A stretch of DNA of 64,000 nucleotides from Bacteroides fragilis NCTC 9343 (GTDB taxonomy: Bacteria > Bacteroidota > Bacteroidia > Bacteroidales > Bacteroidaceae). Position numbers and translations under genes: made by a program. Below, in pieces: positions 17,250 through 25,975 of the stretch. How positions within the stretch are numbered: position 1 is the first letter of the stretch; every line of letters begins with the position of its first letter. The DNA is taken from positions 1,674,001 through 1,738,000 of the forward strand of contig NC_003228.3 of the NCBI RefSeq assembly GCF_000025985.1, written 5' to 3'. The notes under the pieces were generated by a model. That model was given only the letters and a program-made list of their open reading frames with translations, was not told the origin of the DNA and did not search any database.

Positions 17250-18626
17250 CTAATCTATTGAAAACAAATCGTTCAGTCCCTCGCCCATACTCGGATGGGT
17301 AAAGATGAAATCGCGAAGGAAAGTATAATGCTGTCCTGTCTTCATTGCCATGTTTACCACATTGATGACTTCGGAAGATTCGGCACAGAACAGTGTACAA
17401 CCCATAATACGTCCCGAATGGCTGTCAACGATGGCTTTCAGTATGCCGTCAGTCTGTTGCAGCGTGCGTGCACGCGGCAGTGCGGAGGCCGGAAGGCGTG
17501 ACACCTTGAAGGAATATCCCCGTTTGATGGCTTCTTCCTCAGTCAGTCCGACGTGTGAGAGAGGCGGGTCTATAAATACCGAGTATGCCACCGGATTGCG
17601 GTCGTCGGCCGTGCGTTCTTTGTTGCCGAAAAGGTCATCCCGGATAATCCGGTAATCATCCAGCGAAATATAAGTAAACTGCAATCCGCCTTTTACATCA
17701 CCCATTGCCCAGATGTTCGGGGCAGTGGTATGCAGATAACCGTTTACGACGATAGCTCCGTGACTGTCTACTTCGACTCCGGCCGCCTGAAGATTCAGAC
17801 CTTCGGTCATCGGTTTACGTCCTGTGGCTACCAGGATGGCGTCGCCTTCTATAGTGACAGGCTTTCCGTCGGCTGTATCCGTGTAAGTCAGCGTCACGCC
17901 GTCGGCTGTGTCTTGTATGGATTGGGCACGGGCATTGAGGCGGATTTCTATCCCTTTCTTTTCGAGTGTCTCCTTAACGGCATCTGCTATATCACGGTCT
18001 TCGCGGGCAATAAACTTATTGCCTCCTTCGAGTACGGTCACTTTACTGCCGAAGCTTGCGTACATCGAGGCAAACTCCAGGCCGATGTAGCCGCCGCCCA
18101 CAATGATCAGATGGCGTGGCAATACGTCCAGTTCCATCAGTGAGGTGCTGGTATATACCCGCTTGCTGTCTTTCAGCCCGTCAATGGCCGGTATAATGCT
18201 GGTAGAGCCGGTATTAATGAAAATCTTCTTTCCCTGAAGTTCGATCACTTCGTCGGGGAGGGTTACTTTCACTACATCCTTTGAAACGAACGATGCCATT
18301 CCGGTATAGATGGTCACGTTGGGAAGGCTGCTCAGTTTATTGAACATATTGCCCCTTGAAGCTGCTGTCATCTCGTTCTTGCGTGCTATGGCAGCTTTGT
18401 AAGCCTCAGCCTGCTTCTCGTAATCGGTAGGATAGAGCCAACTCACCTTTTCGGCTTCGTGGATAAGCCGCTTGGTGGGTACGCAAGCTATATTGGGACA
18501 GGTACCTCCATACATCATGGCGGAACGTTCAATCAGTGCGACCTTCCAGCCGCGTTTGGCTAATTCGGCAGTCAGTGTTTTGCCTCCTTTGCCGAAACCG
18601 ATAATAATGGCATCATATTGTTTCAT
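17250..18626 (-). CDS. rclA: RclA-like FAD/NAD(P) disulfide oxidoreductase
   Basis: 458 residues, a class-I pyridine-nucleotide-disulfide oxidoreductase (mercuric reductase / dihydrolipoamide dehydrogenase fold). The FAD-binding GFGKGG motif and the redox pair Cys43/Cys48 (YGGTCPNIACVPTK) are present. So are the NAD-binding GGGYIGLEFAS and the RclA hallmarks GGLQFTYISLDDYRI and IFTHPSMGEGLNDLFS. The match to E. coli RclA (YkgC), a hypochlorous-acid-induced copper(II) reductase, runs along the whole length and includes the same cysteine numbering. It lies 56 bases after rclC and ends the operon, with a terminator behind it. Confidence 0.9.
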   Translation of the reverse strand: MKQYDAIIIGFGKGGKTLTAELAKRGWKVALIERSAMMYGGTCPNIACVPTKRLIHEAEKVSWLYPTDYEKQAEAYKAAIARKNEMTAASRGNMFNKLSSLPNVTIYTGMASFVSKDVVKVTLPDEVIELQGKKIFINTGSTSIIPAIDGLKDSKRVYTSTSLMELDVLPRHLIIVGGGYIGLEFASMYASFGSKVTVLEGGNKFIAREDRDIADAVKETLEKKGIEIRLNARAQSIQDTADGVTLTYTDTADGKPVTIEGDAILVATGRKPMTEGLNLQAAGVEVDSHGAIVVNGYLHTTAPNIWAMGDVKGGLQFTYISLDDYRIIRDDLFGNKERTADDRNPVAYSVFIDPPLSHVGLTEEEAIKRGYSFKVSRLPASALPRARTLQQTDGILKAIVDSHSGRIMGCTLFCAESSEVINVVNMAMKTGQHYTFLRDFIFTHPSMGEGLNDLFSID

Positions 18627-18682
18627 AATTCTTATTACTTTTAGGATGTATCTTTATGTAAGTTTATAACATTCCGCAACCC

Positions 18683-19285
18683 TTATTTGTTTCGCTTTTC
18701 CCAGTCGGCTTTCTTCAATGAATTCAGTACACGCTGTGAGGAGTCGGAGAGTAGGGTAACGGCGCTCGCCAGAATTACGATATCTTTAATAACCAGACGT
18801 CCGGCACCGGACAGTAAGGGGAAGCCGTATTCTCCGCTTCCCAGGTTCGGAACCCAGACTTCGGGAGTAGTCACCAGGAAGGAGAGAGTGCCAAGCGTCA
18901 TGATGATGGCCAGTGTGTCGCCTACAAGTGCCACTTTGGGGAAGAAGATGCCTAAGAAAACCAGAATTCCGATGGACATAATCAGAGCTCCCAGTCCGTA
19001 AGAGAACGTGTAGGTCCTGTTCGCTTCGTGCCATTCACGGTTGGCGGGGACATAGGCGCCTTCGGGGTTTTTGTGCTCTTTATACTCGGGTGCGTCTTTG
19101 GCATAGAAGAAACTCATAAACGGGCTGTTGGCTACGAACGGAACAATGCCGTCGGCTTCGTAATGAAAATACTTCAAACCGCCGATCCATACGAAAACAA
19201 CGAGGATGGCTACGCGGATAAACTTTAGTCCGAAACCTTTCAGACCGGATGCTACTGTGAGCAGAGTGATAAATTTCTCTTTCAT
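18683..19285 (-). CDS. rclC: RclC-like DUF417 inner-membrane protein
   Basis: 200 residues from the preferred ATG at 19285 (MKEKFITLL); an in-frame ATG at 19321 would add 12 poorly conserved residues. It is a DUF417 (YkgB) membrane protein with about four hydrophobic segments and the family stretch YEADGIVPFVANSPFMSFFY, followed later by TLSFLVTTPEVWVPNLG and GFPLLSGAGRLVIKD. These align with E. coli RclC, which protects against reactive chlorine species by an unknown mechanism. The pairing with rclA downstream supports the name. No rclB equivalent is visible. Confidence 0.88.
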   Translation of the reverse strand: MKEKFITLLTVASGLKGFGLKFIRVAILVVFVWIGGLKYFHYEADGIVPFVANSPFMSFFYAKDAPEYKEHKNPEGAYVPANREWHEANRTYTFSYGLGALIMSIGILVFLGIFFPKVALVGDTLAIIMTLGTLSFLVTTPEVWVPNLGSGEYGFPLLSGAGRLVIKDIVILASAVTLLSDSSQRVLNSLKKADWEKRNK

Positions 19286-19372
19286 GCTATTTCTTTTTAT
19301 GGGTTTAACTTTCTGATGCAAAGATCAGGGTTTTCCCATCGGTGCGAAATAGCAATATCGCCGTATGAATTG

Positions 19373-20212
19373 TCAATTCTTCCCTTCTACCGAATTTCGG
19401 TATTGTACGGGGCTTTCTCCGGTCATATTTTTAAAGAAACGGCTGAAGGAAGATTGGTCTTCGAATCCCAGGATGTCGGCAATCTCCTTCGAACTCTTAT
19501 TACTATATAAAAGGAGTCGCTTGGCTTCCGCTTCCACCCGTTCGTGGATGACTCGCAGAGGTGACGGCAATTTGCAGGAAGAAAAGATGTTTGAAAGGGT
19601 TTTGGGCGATTTGTGCAACAAATCGGCATAGTCCTGTACCTGTTTCTTGGTCCGGAAGTGTTCGTCCACCAGGTTATAATACTGGCGGATGATTTCGAAG
19701 CTGTATTCTTTTTCCTGGGTAATGTTCAGTCGTTGGCGGGCAATACGCGTGCTTTGGATAATGAAACGTTTGAGCAGGATGCGGAGCATTTCTTCCTGAA
19801 GGTTGTCCGACACGGTGAATTCACGGTCCAGCAATCCCACTACGTCTTCCATCGACCTCCGTTCCGATTCGTTGAGCATGAAACGAACGACATGCGAAGA
19901 ACCGTTGAACAGGAATCCGCTGCATGACACTTCGTGGTCATTGCCGTAAATGCAATAGAAGTTACTGTTGAACAGAACCGTCAGGTACTCTCCGTCGATC
20001 GAGAGAAATTCCAGGTGCTGGAGGTTGGAAAGGGAGATGACCTCGTTCTCGGCCAGTATCACTTCCTGATGGTCTATCTCGAGGGTGATGCTTCCTTTGC
20101 GTACCCAGATGAATTTATATAAACTCTTTTCTTTCTGCAGGCTCTTTTCGGTGTGATAGCTGGTAGTCAGTGCCAGCATACCTTTCAGTTTGGTCTGGTA
20201 AGTTCTTATCAT
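19373..20212 (-). CDS. AraC-family regulator of the rcl cluster
   Basis: 279 residues from the ATG at 20212, which has a GGAGG seven bases upstream; the TTG two codons earlier is less likely. The N-terminal half is a cupin-like sensor. The C-terminal half is an AraC double helix-turn-helix (QDYADLLHKSPKTLSNIF and EIADILGFEDQSSFSRFFKN). E. coli RclR, the HOCl-sensing activator of rclABC, belongs to the same family, but this protein is read in the same direction as its presumed targets. Two N-terminal-half cysteines (FYCIYGNDHEVSCSGF) could be redox-active, which is only inference. Its start codon lies two bases after the cdd stop, suggesting coupled translation. Confidence 0.85.
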   Translation of the reverse strand: MIRTYQTKLKGMLALTTSYHTEKSLQKEKSLYKFIWVRKGSITLEIDHQEVILAENEVISLSNLQHLEFLSIDGEYLTVLFNSNFYCIYGNDHEVSCSGFLFNGSSHVVRFMLNESERRSMEDVVGLLDREFTVSDNLQEEMLRILLKRFIIQSTRIARQRLNITQEKEYSFEIIRQYYNLVDEHFRTKKQVQDYADLLHKSPKTLSNIFSSCKLPSPLRVIHERVEAEAKRLLLYSNKSSKEIADILGFEDQSSFSRFFKNMTGESPVQYRNSVEGKN

Positions 20213-20214
20213 AA

Positions 20215-20697
20215 TCAATCCTCCATGGCTGATGCGTCAAATGACAGGGGTAATAAATGTCCGATGCTTTGTACTTCGTAGATACACTTCTTGCCATAAA
20301 GCAATATACGGATGGGCTGTTTATATCGTTTCTCTGTTTCCAGAATCACCTGGCGACAAGCACCGCAGGGCGGGATAGGAGTGTCGATAAAGTCCTTCTC
20401 GGTACGTGCAGCGATGGCAAGTGTCACCACAGCTTGGTCGGGATACTGCGAGTTGGCATAAAATAGCGTGGTGCGTTCGGCACAGAGTCCGGACGGATAG
20501 GCCGCATTCTCCTGATTGGTTCCTGTCACTACCACACCGTTGGCCAGCAGTGCTGCCGCTCCTACCGAAAAGTGCGAATAAGGTGCATAGCTGCGCCGGG
20601 TTGCCTCGATGGCGTCATCCAATAAGGCACGGTCTGTATCATTGAGTTCATCATATTCATATACTTTGATTACAGAGGTAATAGTCAGGTCTTTCAT
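20215..20697 (-). CDS. cdd: cytidine deaminase
   Basis: 160 residues. The zinc/catalytic motif CAERTTLF (Cys ligand and proton-shuttling Glu) and the second zinc motif PPCGACRQVI are intact, as is the substrate segment SVGAAALLANGVVVTGTNQENAAYP. It deaminates cytidine and deoxycytidine in pyrimidine salvage. It is the first gene of a minus-strand run cdd, araC, rclC, rclA; its stop precedes the regulator's ATG by two bases. Confidence 0.95.
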   Translation of the reverse strand: MKDLTITSVIKVYEYDELNDTDRALLDDAIEATRRSYAPYSHFSVGAAALLANGVVVTGTNQENAAYPSGLCAERTTLFYANSQYPDQAVVTLAIAARTEKDFIDTPIPPCGACRQVILETEKRYKQPIRILLYGKKCIYEVQSIGHLLPLSFDASAMED

Positions 20698-20733
20698 GTG
20701 CGTAGGTGGTTTATAGTTCTACAAATCATGTTA

Positions 20734-20741
20734 CAAAGTTA
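20734..20741 (-). promoter_or_regulatory. -7 element TAACTTTG for cdd
   Basis: Read on the minus strand, TAACTTTG fits TAnnTTTG and lies 37 bases before the cdd ATG. It is likely the promoter of cdd and possibly of the whole cdd-araC-rcl run. Confidence 0.5.
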
Positions 20742-20812
20742 GAAAAGAGATTGATAATCCCAATTATTTTTATGATTTTTGTGCCGCATAACTTAAGATA
20801 CACAAATAATAG

Positions 20813-21712
20813 ATGAATAGCAAACTCCTCAGGCTGATTGCCATAGTTACAGTCCTTGCTTTTGCTGCAGGTGCCCAGGCGCAGCGCAGGAATTCCCGTT
20901 ACGTAGATTATATAAATAAGTATAGTGCCCTGGCCGTGCAGCAAATGAAAGAGCATAAGATACCTGCCAGTATCACACTGGCTCAGGGATTGCTTGAGAG
21001 TGGTGCGGGCATGAGTACGTTGGCTCGTAAAAGTAATAATCACTTCGGCATCAAGTGTGGCAGTAATTGGAATGGGCGTACCGTTCGTCATGACGACGAT
21101 GCCCGTAACGAGTGTTTTCGTGCGTACCGCAATCCCCGCGACTCGTACGAGGACCATTCTGCATTCCTGAAGCGCGGAGCCCGCTATGCATTCCTTTTTA
21201 AACTGAAGATAACCGATTATAAGGGGTGGGCGCGTGGTTTGAAAAAGGCCGGATATGCCACCGATCCTTCGTATGCCAACCGTCTGATAACGATCATTGA
21301 AGATTACGACCTCTATAAATATGACCGTAAGGGGGGATGGAGTTCGTCGAAGAGTGAACCGACGGTGCTCAATCCGCATCAGGTTTACATAGCAAACGGC
21401 ATCGCTTATATCGTAGCCCGTGACGGGGATACCTTTAAGTCGCTGGCCAAAGAGTTCGATATCCGCTGGAAGAAGCTGGTGAAGTACAACGATCTGCAGC
21501 GTGACTATACTTTGATGAGCGGTGACATTATCTATCTGAAAGAGAAGAAAAAGCGGGCATCCAAACCTTATACGGTCTATATCGTAAAAGACGGAGACTC
21601 CATGCATACCATTTCGCAGAAATTTGCCATCCGGCTGAAGAACCTGTACAAGATGAACCGCAAGGACGGAGATTATATTCCTGAAGTGGGAGACAGGCTG
21701 AGGCTGAGATAG
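20813..21712 (+). CDS. glucosaminidase-domain protein with two LysM domains
   Basis: 299 residues. Signal peptide about 1-23 (VTVLAFAAGAQA), then a FlgJ/LytG-like N-acetylglucosaminidase domain (about 35-170) with ITLAQGLLESGAGMSTLARK, whose Glu would be catalytic, and SNNHFGIKCG. Two LysM peptidoglycan-binding modules follow: one with YIVARDGDTFKSLAKEF and one with YIVKDGDSMHTISQKF. It should bind and cut cell-wall glycan in the periplasm, in growth or division. It is a single gene with a hairpin terminator. Confidence 0.93.
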   Translation: MNSKLLRLIAIVTVLAFAAGAQAQRRNSRYVDYINKYSALAVQQMKEHKIPASITLAQGLLESGAGMSTLARKSNNHFGIKCGSNWNGRTVRHDDDARNECFRAYRNPRDSYEDHSAFLKRGARYAFLFKLKITDYKGWARGLKKAGYATDPSYANRLITIIEDYDLYKYDRKGGWSSSKSEPTVLNPHQVYIANGIAYIVARDGDTFKSLAKEFDIRWKKLVKYNDLQRDYTLMSGDIIYLKEKKKRASKPYTVYIVKDGDSMHTISQKFAIRLKNLYKMNRKDGDYIPEVGDRLRLR

Positions 21713-21756
21713 GCTTCACTTCCGGCTGCGGAGCATATCAGAAATACGTTGACAAT

Positions 21757-21797
21757 AAAAGGGTGTAGCCTTCCCTCACGGATGGTTACACCCTTTT
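21757..21797 (+). terminator. terminator of the LysM glucosaminidase gene
   Basis: AAAAGGGTGTAGCC pairs with GGTTACACCCTTTT (14 bp, one G-U) around a 13-base loop. The A-tract/T-tract ends suit bidirectional use. Confidence 0.7.
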
Positions 21798-21840
21798 GCC
21801 GTCGGGGCTACACCCTTTCCGTCGGATGGCTACACCCGGA
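21780..21840 (+). repeat. three degenerate direct repeats of GGCTACACCCTTT
   Basis: The right arm of the terminator recurs twice more in tandem: GGATGGTTACACCCTTTTGC, then CGGGGCTACACCCTTTCC, then GGATGGCTACACCCGGATC. The unit is about 20-24 bases with GTCGG/CGGAT linkers. Extra terminator arms could let the hairpin slip between alternative pairings. Confidence 0.55.
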
Positions 21841-21897
21841 TCATGGTCTTTTCTTGCCGGACTTACAATCGGTTATCGGAAAAAGGGAGTACTGCTT

Positions 21898-21932
21898 GTT
21901 ACGAAACTGTACAGGGTGTTCATTATCGGACA
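21898..21932 (+). promoter_or_regulatory. paired activator sites upstream of the adaptor gene
   Basis: A strong dyad TGTTCATTATCGGACA (21917-21932), extended outwards by GGG and CCC, has a weaker copy (GTTAC-N6-GTACA) 19 bases upstream at 21898-21913. The same pair arrangement recurs before the three other sigma-54 promoters of the locus. It is probably an enhancer for the NtrC-type regulator encoded at 44.6 kb. Confidence 0.65.
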
Positions 21933-21976
21933 CCCTCTTTCTTTTTTTTCCCTTGAAACTCAATGCTTTCCTTTTT

Positions 21977-21992
21977 TGGCACAAGGTTTGAA
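21977..21992 (+). promoter_or_regulatory. sigma-54 promoter (TGGCACAAGGTTTGAA)
   Basis: TGGCAC-N5-TTGA with the GG and GA dinucleotides 10 bases apart, the -24/-12 geometry of sigma-54. It lies 45 bases downstream of the activator dyad and 44 bases before the adaptor ATG. Confidence 0.75.
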
Positions 21993-22035
21993 TATAGAGG
22001 CATAAAGAACAGTGCAAATTTATAATTAACTATAT

Positions 22036-23283
22036 ATGGACAGAGAAATTCCTAAAGAGGTGCGCAATAAAGAGCGTAATAAAAAGATTATCCGTTTTTC
22101 GGCTATCGGTATCGTCGGGATAATAGGTATCAGCGTGCTGATTTCGTTGTTGCGTACAGGCGTGCAGAAAAAGGACCTTGTGTTTTCTACCGTCGATAAG
22201 GGTACGATTGAAGTCAGTGTCAGTGCTTCGGGCAAAGTGGTGCCTGCTTTTGAAGAGATCATCAATTCACCGATCAATACCCGCATCGTGGAGGTGTATA
22301 GAAAAGGCGGTGATAGTGTAGATGTAGGTACGCCCATCTTGAAACTCGACTTGCAGAGTACGGAAACCGACTATAAAAAGCTGCTGGACGAAGAAGAAAT
22401 GAAACGTTATAAGCTCGATCAGGCAAAAGTGAACAGCCAGACCAAACTGAGCGATATGGCGATGCAGATCAAAGTGTCGGAAATGAAACTTGCCCGGATG
22501 AAAGTGGAACTTCGCAATGAACAGTATCTGGACAGCCTTGGAGCCGGTACGACCGACAAGGTGCGCCAGGCCGAACTGAGCTACAATACTTCCCGCCTTG
22601 AACTGGAACAGCTTAAACAGCAATACACCAACGAAAAGCAAATAGCAGCCGCTGACCTGAAGGTTCTTGAACTCGATCTCAATATGTTCCGTAAAGGACT
22701 TGCCGAAATGAAGCGTACCCTGGACGATGCCCAGATTCGTTCGCCGCGCAAAGCCATCCTTACTTACATCAACAACCAGATCGGAGCCCAGATTCCGCAA
22801 GGCGGACAGGTAGCCATTATTTCCGACCTGAGCCATTTCAAAGTGGATGGTGAAATAGCCGATACTTATGGTGACCGTGTGGCAGCCGGTGGCAAAGCCA
22901 TTGTAAAGATAGGCAGCGAGAAACTCGAGGGAATCGTGAGCAGTGTCACCCCACTTTCGAAGAATGGGGTTATTTCATTCTCCGTGCAATTGAAAGAGGA
23001 CAACAACAAGCGGTTGCGTTCGGGACTTAAGACCGATGTATACGTGATGAACGCTGTGAAGGAAGATGTGCTGCGCATAGCCAATGCTTCTTATTACGTA
23101 GGCCGGGGCGAGTACGATCTGTTTGTGATGACTTCGGATGATGAAATCGTAAAACGTAAAATCCAGTTGGGCGACTCCAACTTTGAATTTGTAGAAGTGG
23201 TGAGCGGATTGAACCCGGGCGACAAGGTAGTAGTCAGCGACATGACGAACTACAAAAATAAGAATAAACTGAAAGTGAAATAA
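22036..23283 (+). CDS. HlyD/MacA-like periplasmic adaptor protein
   Basis: 415 residues. One membrane anchor at about 18-39 (IGIVGIIGISVLISLLRT) is followed by a split lipoyl domain (INSPINTRIVEVYRKGGDSV), then a long alpha-helical hairpin (about 115-240, rich in Lys/Glu/Gln), the second lipoyl half (IRSPRKAILTYINNQIGAQI) and beta-barrel/membrane-proximal domains. It would bridge the inner-membrane ABC permeases and the TolC-type channel of the same locus. It is the only adaptor gene here although five permease pairs are present. It is transcribed from a sigma-54 promoter and probably leads the transcript into the first three permease pairs. Confidence 0.9.
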   Translation: MDREIPKEVRNKERNKKIIRFSAIGIVGIIGISVLISLLRTGVQKKDLVFSTVDKGTIEVSVSASGKVVPAFEEIINSPINTRIVEVYRKGGDSVDVGTPILKLDLQSTETDYKKLLDEEEMKRYKLDQAKVNSQTKLSDMAMQIKVSEMKLARMKVELRNEQYLDSLGAGTTDKVRQAELSYNTSRLELEQLKQQYTNEKQIAAADLKVLELDLNMFRKGLAEMKRTLDDAQIRSPRKAILTYINNQIGAQIPQGGQVAIISDLSHFKVDGEIADTYGDRVAAGGKAIVKIGSEKLEGIVSSVTPLSKNGVISFSVQLKEDNNKRLRSGLKTDVYVMNAVKEDVLRIANASYYVGRGEYDLFVMTSDDEIVKRKIQLGDSNFEFVEVVSGLNPGDKVVVSDMTNYKNKNKLKVK

Positions 23284-23337
23284 TACTCCTGAAATATCTT
23301 TTGAATGAAGCCCCCTTAGATTTTAAACTAAAGGCCT

Positions 23338-23374
23338 GTTGGTTTTAAACCAACGAGGTCTTGGTTTAAAAGGT
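23338..23374 (+). repeat. GTTGGTTTTAAACCAAC palindrome with partial second copy
   Basis: GTTGGTTTTAAACCAAC (23338-23354), flanked by CCT and GAGG, is followed by CTTGGTTTAAAAGG. Several copies of the same element occur between the TolC and regulator genes (44511-44592), at the other end of the locus. Confidence 0.65.
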
Positions 23375-23403
23375 AAGCCGTGTGCCTTTTAATATGCAAA
23401 ATT

Positions 23404-24669
23404 ATGATAACAATTTATCTCAAACAATCCTATAACTTGCTGAAGGAGAACCGTTTCGTAAATGGTATCTCTATTGCGGGTACAGCTTTGTCGGTGGCGG
23501 CCGTGATGCTTATTTATCTTGTCTACCAAGTAAATTTTTCTGCGTATGCACCCGAGTCTAACCGATATCGGATTCTGTTTGTGAGCAGTCTGCAGGCATG
23601 TGGGAGTGACGGTCATCCCATCAACAACGGTGGTATGAGCCATAAGGTTGTGCGCGAATGCCTTTATCCTTTGCAGACTCCCGAGGCAGTGACTGCTTTT
23701 ACTTCCGGAGATCTTCCGGTCAACGTACACGGACAGCAGTTTTACGATAAATATGCTATCAAGTTTACCGATGACGGTTTTTGGAAGGTTTTCGATTTTA
23801 CTTTCTTGGCCGGCGGTCCTTTTACACATACCGATTGGGAGTCGGGCATACGCAAGGCAGTCATTTCTGACAAGCTGGCGCGCAGACTGTTCGGTACTGT
23901 TGAGGCAGTGGGACAAACTTTGCGTATGAATTATGCCGATTACCGGATATGTGGTGTGGTGAAAGAGGTCAGTCGGGCTGCCGAAAGTTCCTATGGTGAT
24001 GTGTGGATACCCTATACCGCCAACGCTTCTTTATTGAAAGACAATATCTCTTATTGTGAAGGTACTACCGGAGAGTTTCAGGCTTGCATTCTATCGCGTT
24101 CCCGGTCCGACTTTGAGGCCATCCGCCGTGAGATGTTGAAGTTACAGTCAACTTTCAATGCTTCGCTCACCGGTACGAAGCTGGATTATATGCATTCTCC
24201 TTTCACTCAATGGCAGGCTGTATTGGGCACGAATGGCTTCAGTGAGGGAACCGTGGGCGAATGGTTGAAATCGACCGGTGCGGTGATCCTTTTTCTTTTG
24301 TTGTTGCCAGCCCTTAATATAATAGGTATAACCCTGACACAGTTTCGCAAACGCCGTAGCGAGATTGGAGTTCGTAAAGCGTTTGGCGCATGTTCGTTCT
24401 CGTTGGTAGAACAAGTGGTGATCGAAAATTTACTGACCTCTTGCATGGGTGGCCTGATCGGGTTGCTGCTGTCATTCGGCTTGCTGTCACTCTGCAAATC
24501 GCTTTTCTTTTCGGGAGATGTTTCGCTGACGCACGACATGCTGATACAGCCTCTCACTTTTGTGGCAGCTTTCTTTTTTACGTTGATATTGAATCTGCTG
24601 AGTGCTGCGATTCCTGCCTGGCGAGCTTCGCGGATGCCTATTACGGAAGCGTTGCATGATGTGGAATAA
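23404..24669 (+). CDS. MacB/FtsX-type ABC permease, type A, pair 1
   Basis: 421 residues from the ATG at 23404 (MITIYLKQ); the upstream ATG at 23380 is rejected because the paralogues all begin with MI-x-x-Y-x-KQ. Architecture: TM1 at about 18-40, a periplasmic domain of about 230 residues (MacB_PCD type), then three C-terminal TM segments. The FtsX motif EIGVRKAFGACSFSLVEQVV lies in the cytoplasmic loop that couples to an ATPase. There is no ATPase domain. It resembles MacB half-transporters (type VII ABC), which pump periplasmic substrates out through TolC rather than moving them across the inner membrane. Confidence 0.88.
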   Translation: MITIYLKQSYNLLKENRFVNGISIAGTALSVAAVMLIYLVYQVNFSAYAPESNRYRILFVSSLQACGSDGHPINNGGMSHKVVRECLYPLQTPEAVTAFTSGDLPVNVHGQQFYDKYAIKFTDDGFWKVFDFTFLAGGPFTHTDWESGIRKAVISDKLARRLFGTVEAVGQTLRMNYADYRICGVVKEVSRAAESSYGDVWIPYTANASLLKDNISYCEGTTGEFQACILSRSRSDFEAIRREMLKLQSTFNASLTGTKLDYMHSPFTQWQAVLGTNGFSEGTVGEWLKSTGAVILFLLLLPALNIIGITLTQFRKRRSEIGVRKAFGACSFSLVEQVVIENLLTSCMGGLIGLLLSFGLLSLCKSLFFSGDVSLTHDMLIQPLTFVAAFFFTLILNLLSAAIPAWRASRMPITEALHDVE

Positions 24670-24688
24670 TTTTTAAAAGCAAAGACCC

Positions 24689-25957
24689 ATGATGATAAAG
24701 CAAATATTTAAAATGATATGGAACCAACGTCGCTTGAACGGCTGGATATGGATGGAACTTCTGGTCGTATTCGTGGCACTGTGGTACTTGGTAGATATGT
24801 TTGTGGTACAGTTGTATTCTTATACCCGTCCGATGGGATATGATATCACGAACTGCTGGAAGCTTTCGTTCGATGTGTATCCCGAGGATGCCGACGAGTA
24901 TGTCAATGACACCACCCAGACTCAAACCGAAGGGGAGGCATTGGCCAAAATCCTTGAACGCTTGCGTCGTGCACCGGAGGTGGATAATGCTTGCGTTGCT
25001 TTCTACTCTTCACCCTATTCCGGTGGCAACTCCTGGACACAGATCATGCCCTGTACAGCCGACAGCAGCAAGTTCAAAGAGCAATCTTATCATCAATATA
25101 TCGTTTCTGCGGAATTCTATGATGTATTCCGCATCAAGAGCCGTGAGGGGAAACCGCTTAGCGAACTGCTGACTCAGAAACAGTTGTCGTATTTTATAAC
25201 TCCTGCGTTGGAGAAAGATTTTTTCGGCTCACAATCGGCAGTAGGACAGAAGGTGCGTTATCCGGGCAGTACGCGGGAGATTCATATTGCGGCGGTAACA
25301 GCTCCGGTGCGCATTACAGAATTTGTAAAGCCGGAACCCGAACTTTTCTTTACGATGTGGCCCAAGGAACTGGAACGCCAGGTAAATGCTACCGGAGCAT
25401 CTAATATGGAGGTTACCGTCCGAATGAAAGAAGAACTGACATCGGAACAGATGGGACATTTTCTCAACCGTATGAAGAATCAGTTGACGGAAAACAATCT
25501 CTACATAACCGGCATGGAAGATATGAAGCAACAGCGCAGTGATCGTCTGCAATACGAATGGCGAAAGATCAGTATCAACCTCCTGCTGTCTGTCTTCATC
25601 CTGCTCAATGTACTTTTCGGTATAACGGGAACATTCTGGCTGCGCATCGAGCAACGGCGCTGCGAGACCGGCCTGCGGATGGCACTCGGCAGTACGCGCC
25701 GGCGGGTAGGGTGGTTCTTTACTGCCGAGGGGTGGCTATTGCTCACCACGGTGGTTCCGTTGGTATTGGTTGTCATATTCAATATGGTACACATGGAGAT
25801 TCCCGATTTATATAATCTCTCTTTCACTTGGTGGCGCTTTGCGGTCAGTTTTGGTGGGGTGCTGCTGCTTATGGGACTGATCATTGCACTGGGCACCAGG
25901 TTGCCTGCCCGCCGGGCCATGAAGTTGCAGCCGGCCGAAGCGTTGCATTATGAATAA
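24689..25957 (+). CDS. MacB/FtsX-type ABC permease, type B, pair 1
   Basis: 422 residues. Type B proteins of this locus start with a basic WNQRRLNGW segment directly before TM1 (MELLVVFVALWYLVDMFVV). They carry a periplasmic domain and have the coupling loop FWLRIEQRRCETGLRMALGS. They end in a short PAEALH tail. The strict A-then-B order and the different N-termini suggest that A and B form heterodimers. It starts 19 bases after the type A gene. Confidence 0.87.
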   Translation: MMIKQIFKMIWNQRRLNGWIWMELLVVFVALWYLVDMFVVQLYSYTRPMGYDITNCWKLSFDVYPEDADEYVNDTTQTQTEGEALAKILERLRRAPEVDNACVAFYSSPYSGGNSWTQIMPCTADSSKFKEQSYHQYIVSAEFYDVFRIKSREGKPLSELLTQKQLSYFITPALEKDFFGSQSAVGQKVRYPGSTREIHIAAVTAPVRITEFVKPEPELFFTMWPKELERQVNATGASNMEVTVRMKEELTSEQMGHFLNRMKNQLTENNLYITGMEDMKQQRSDRLQYEWRKISINLLLSVFILLNVLFGITGTFWLRIEQRRCETGLRMALGSTRRRVGWFFTAEGWLLLTTVVPLVLVVIFNMVHMEIPDLYNLSFTWWRFAVSFGGVLLLMGLIIALGTRLPARRAMKLQPAEALHYE

Positions 25958-25975
25958 CTATTAAAATTACATATT

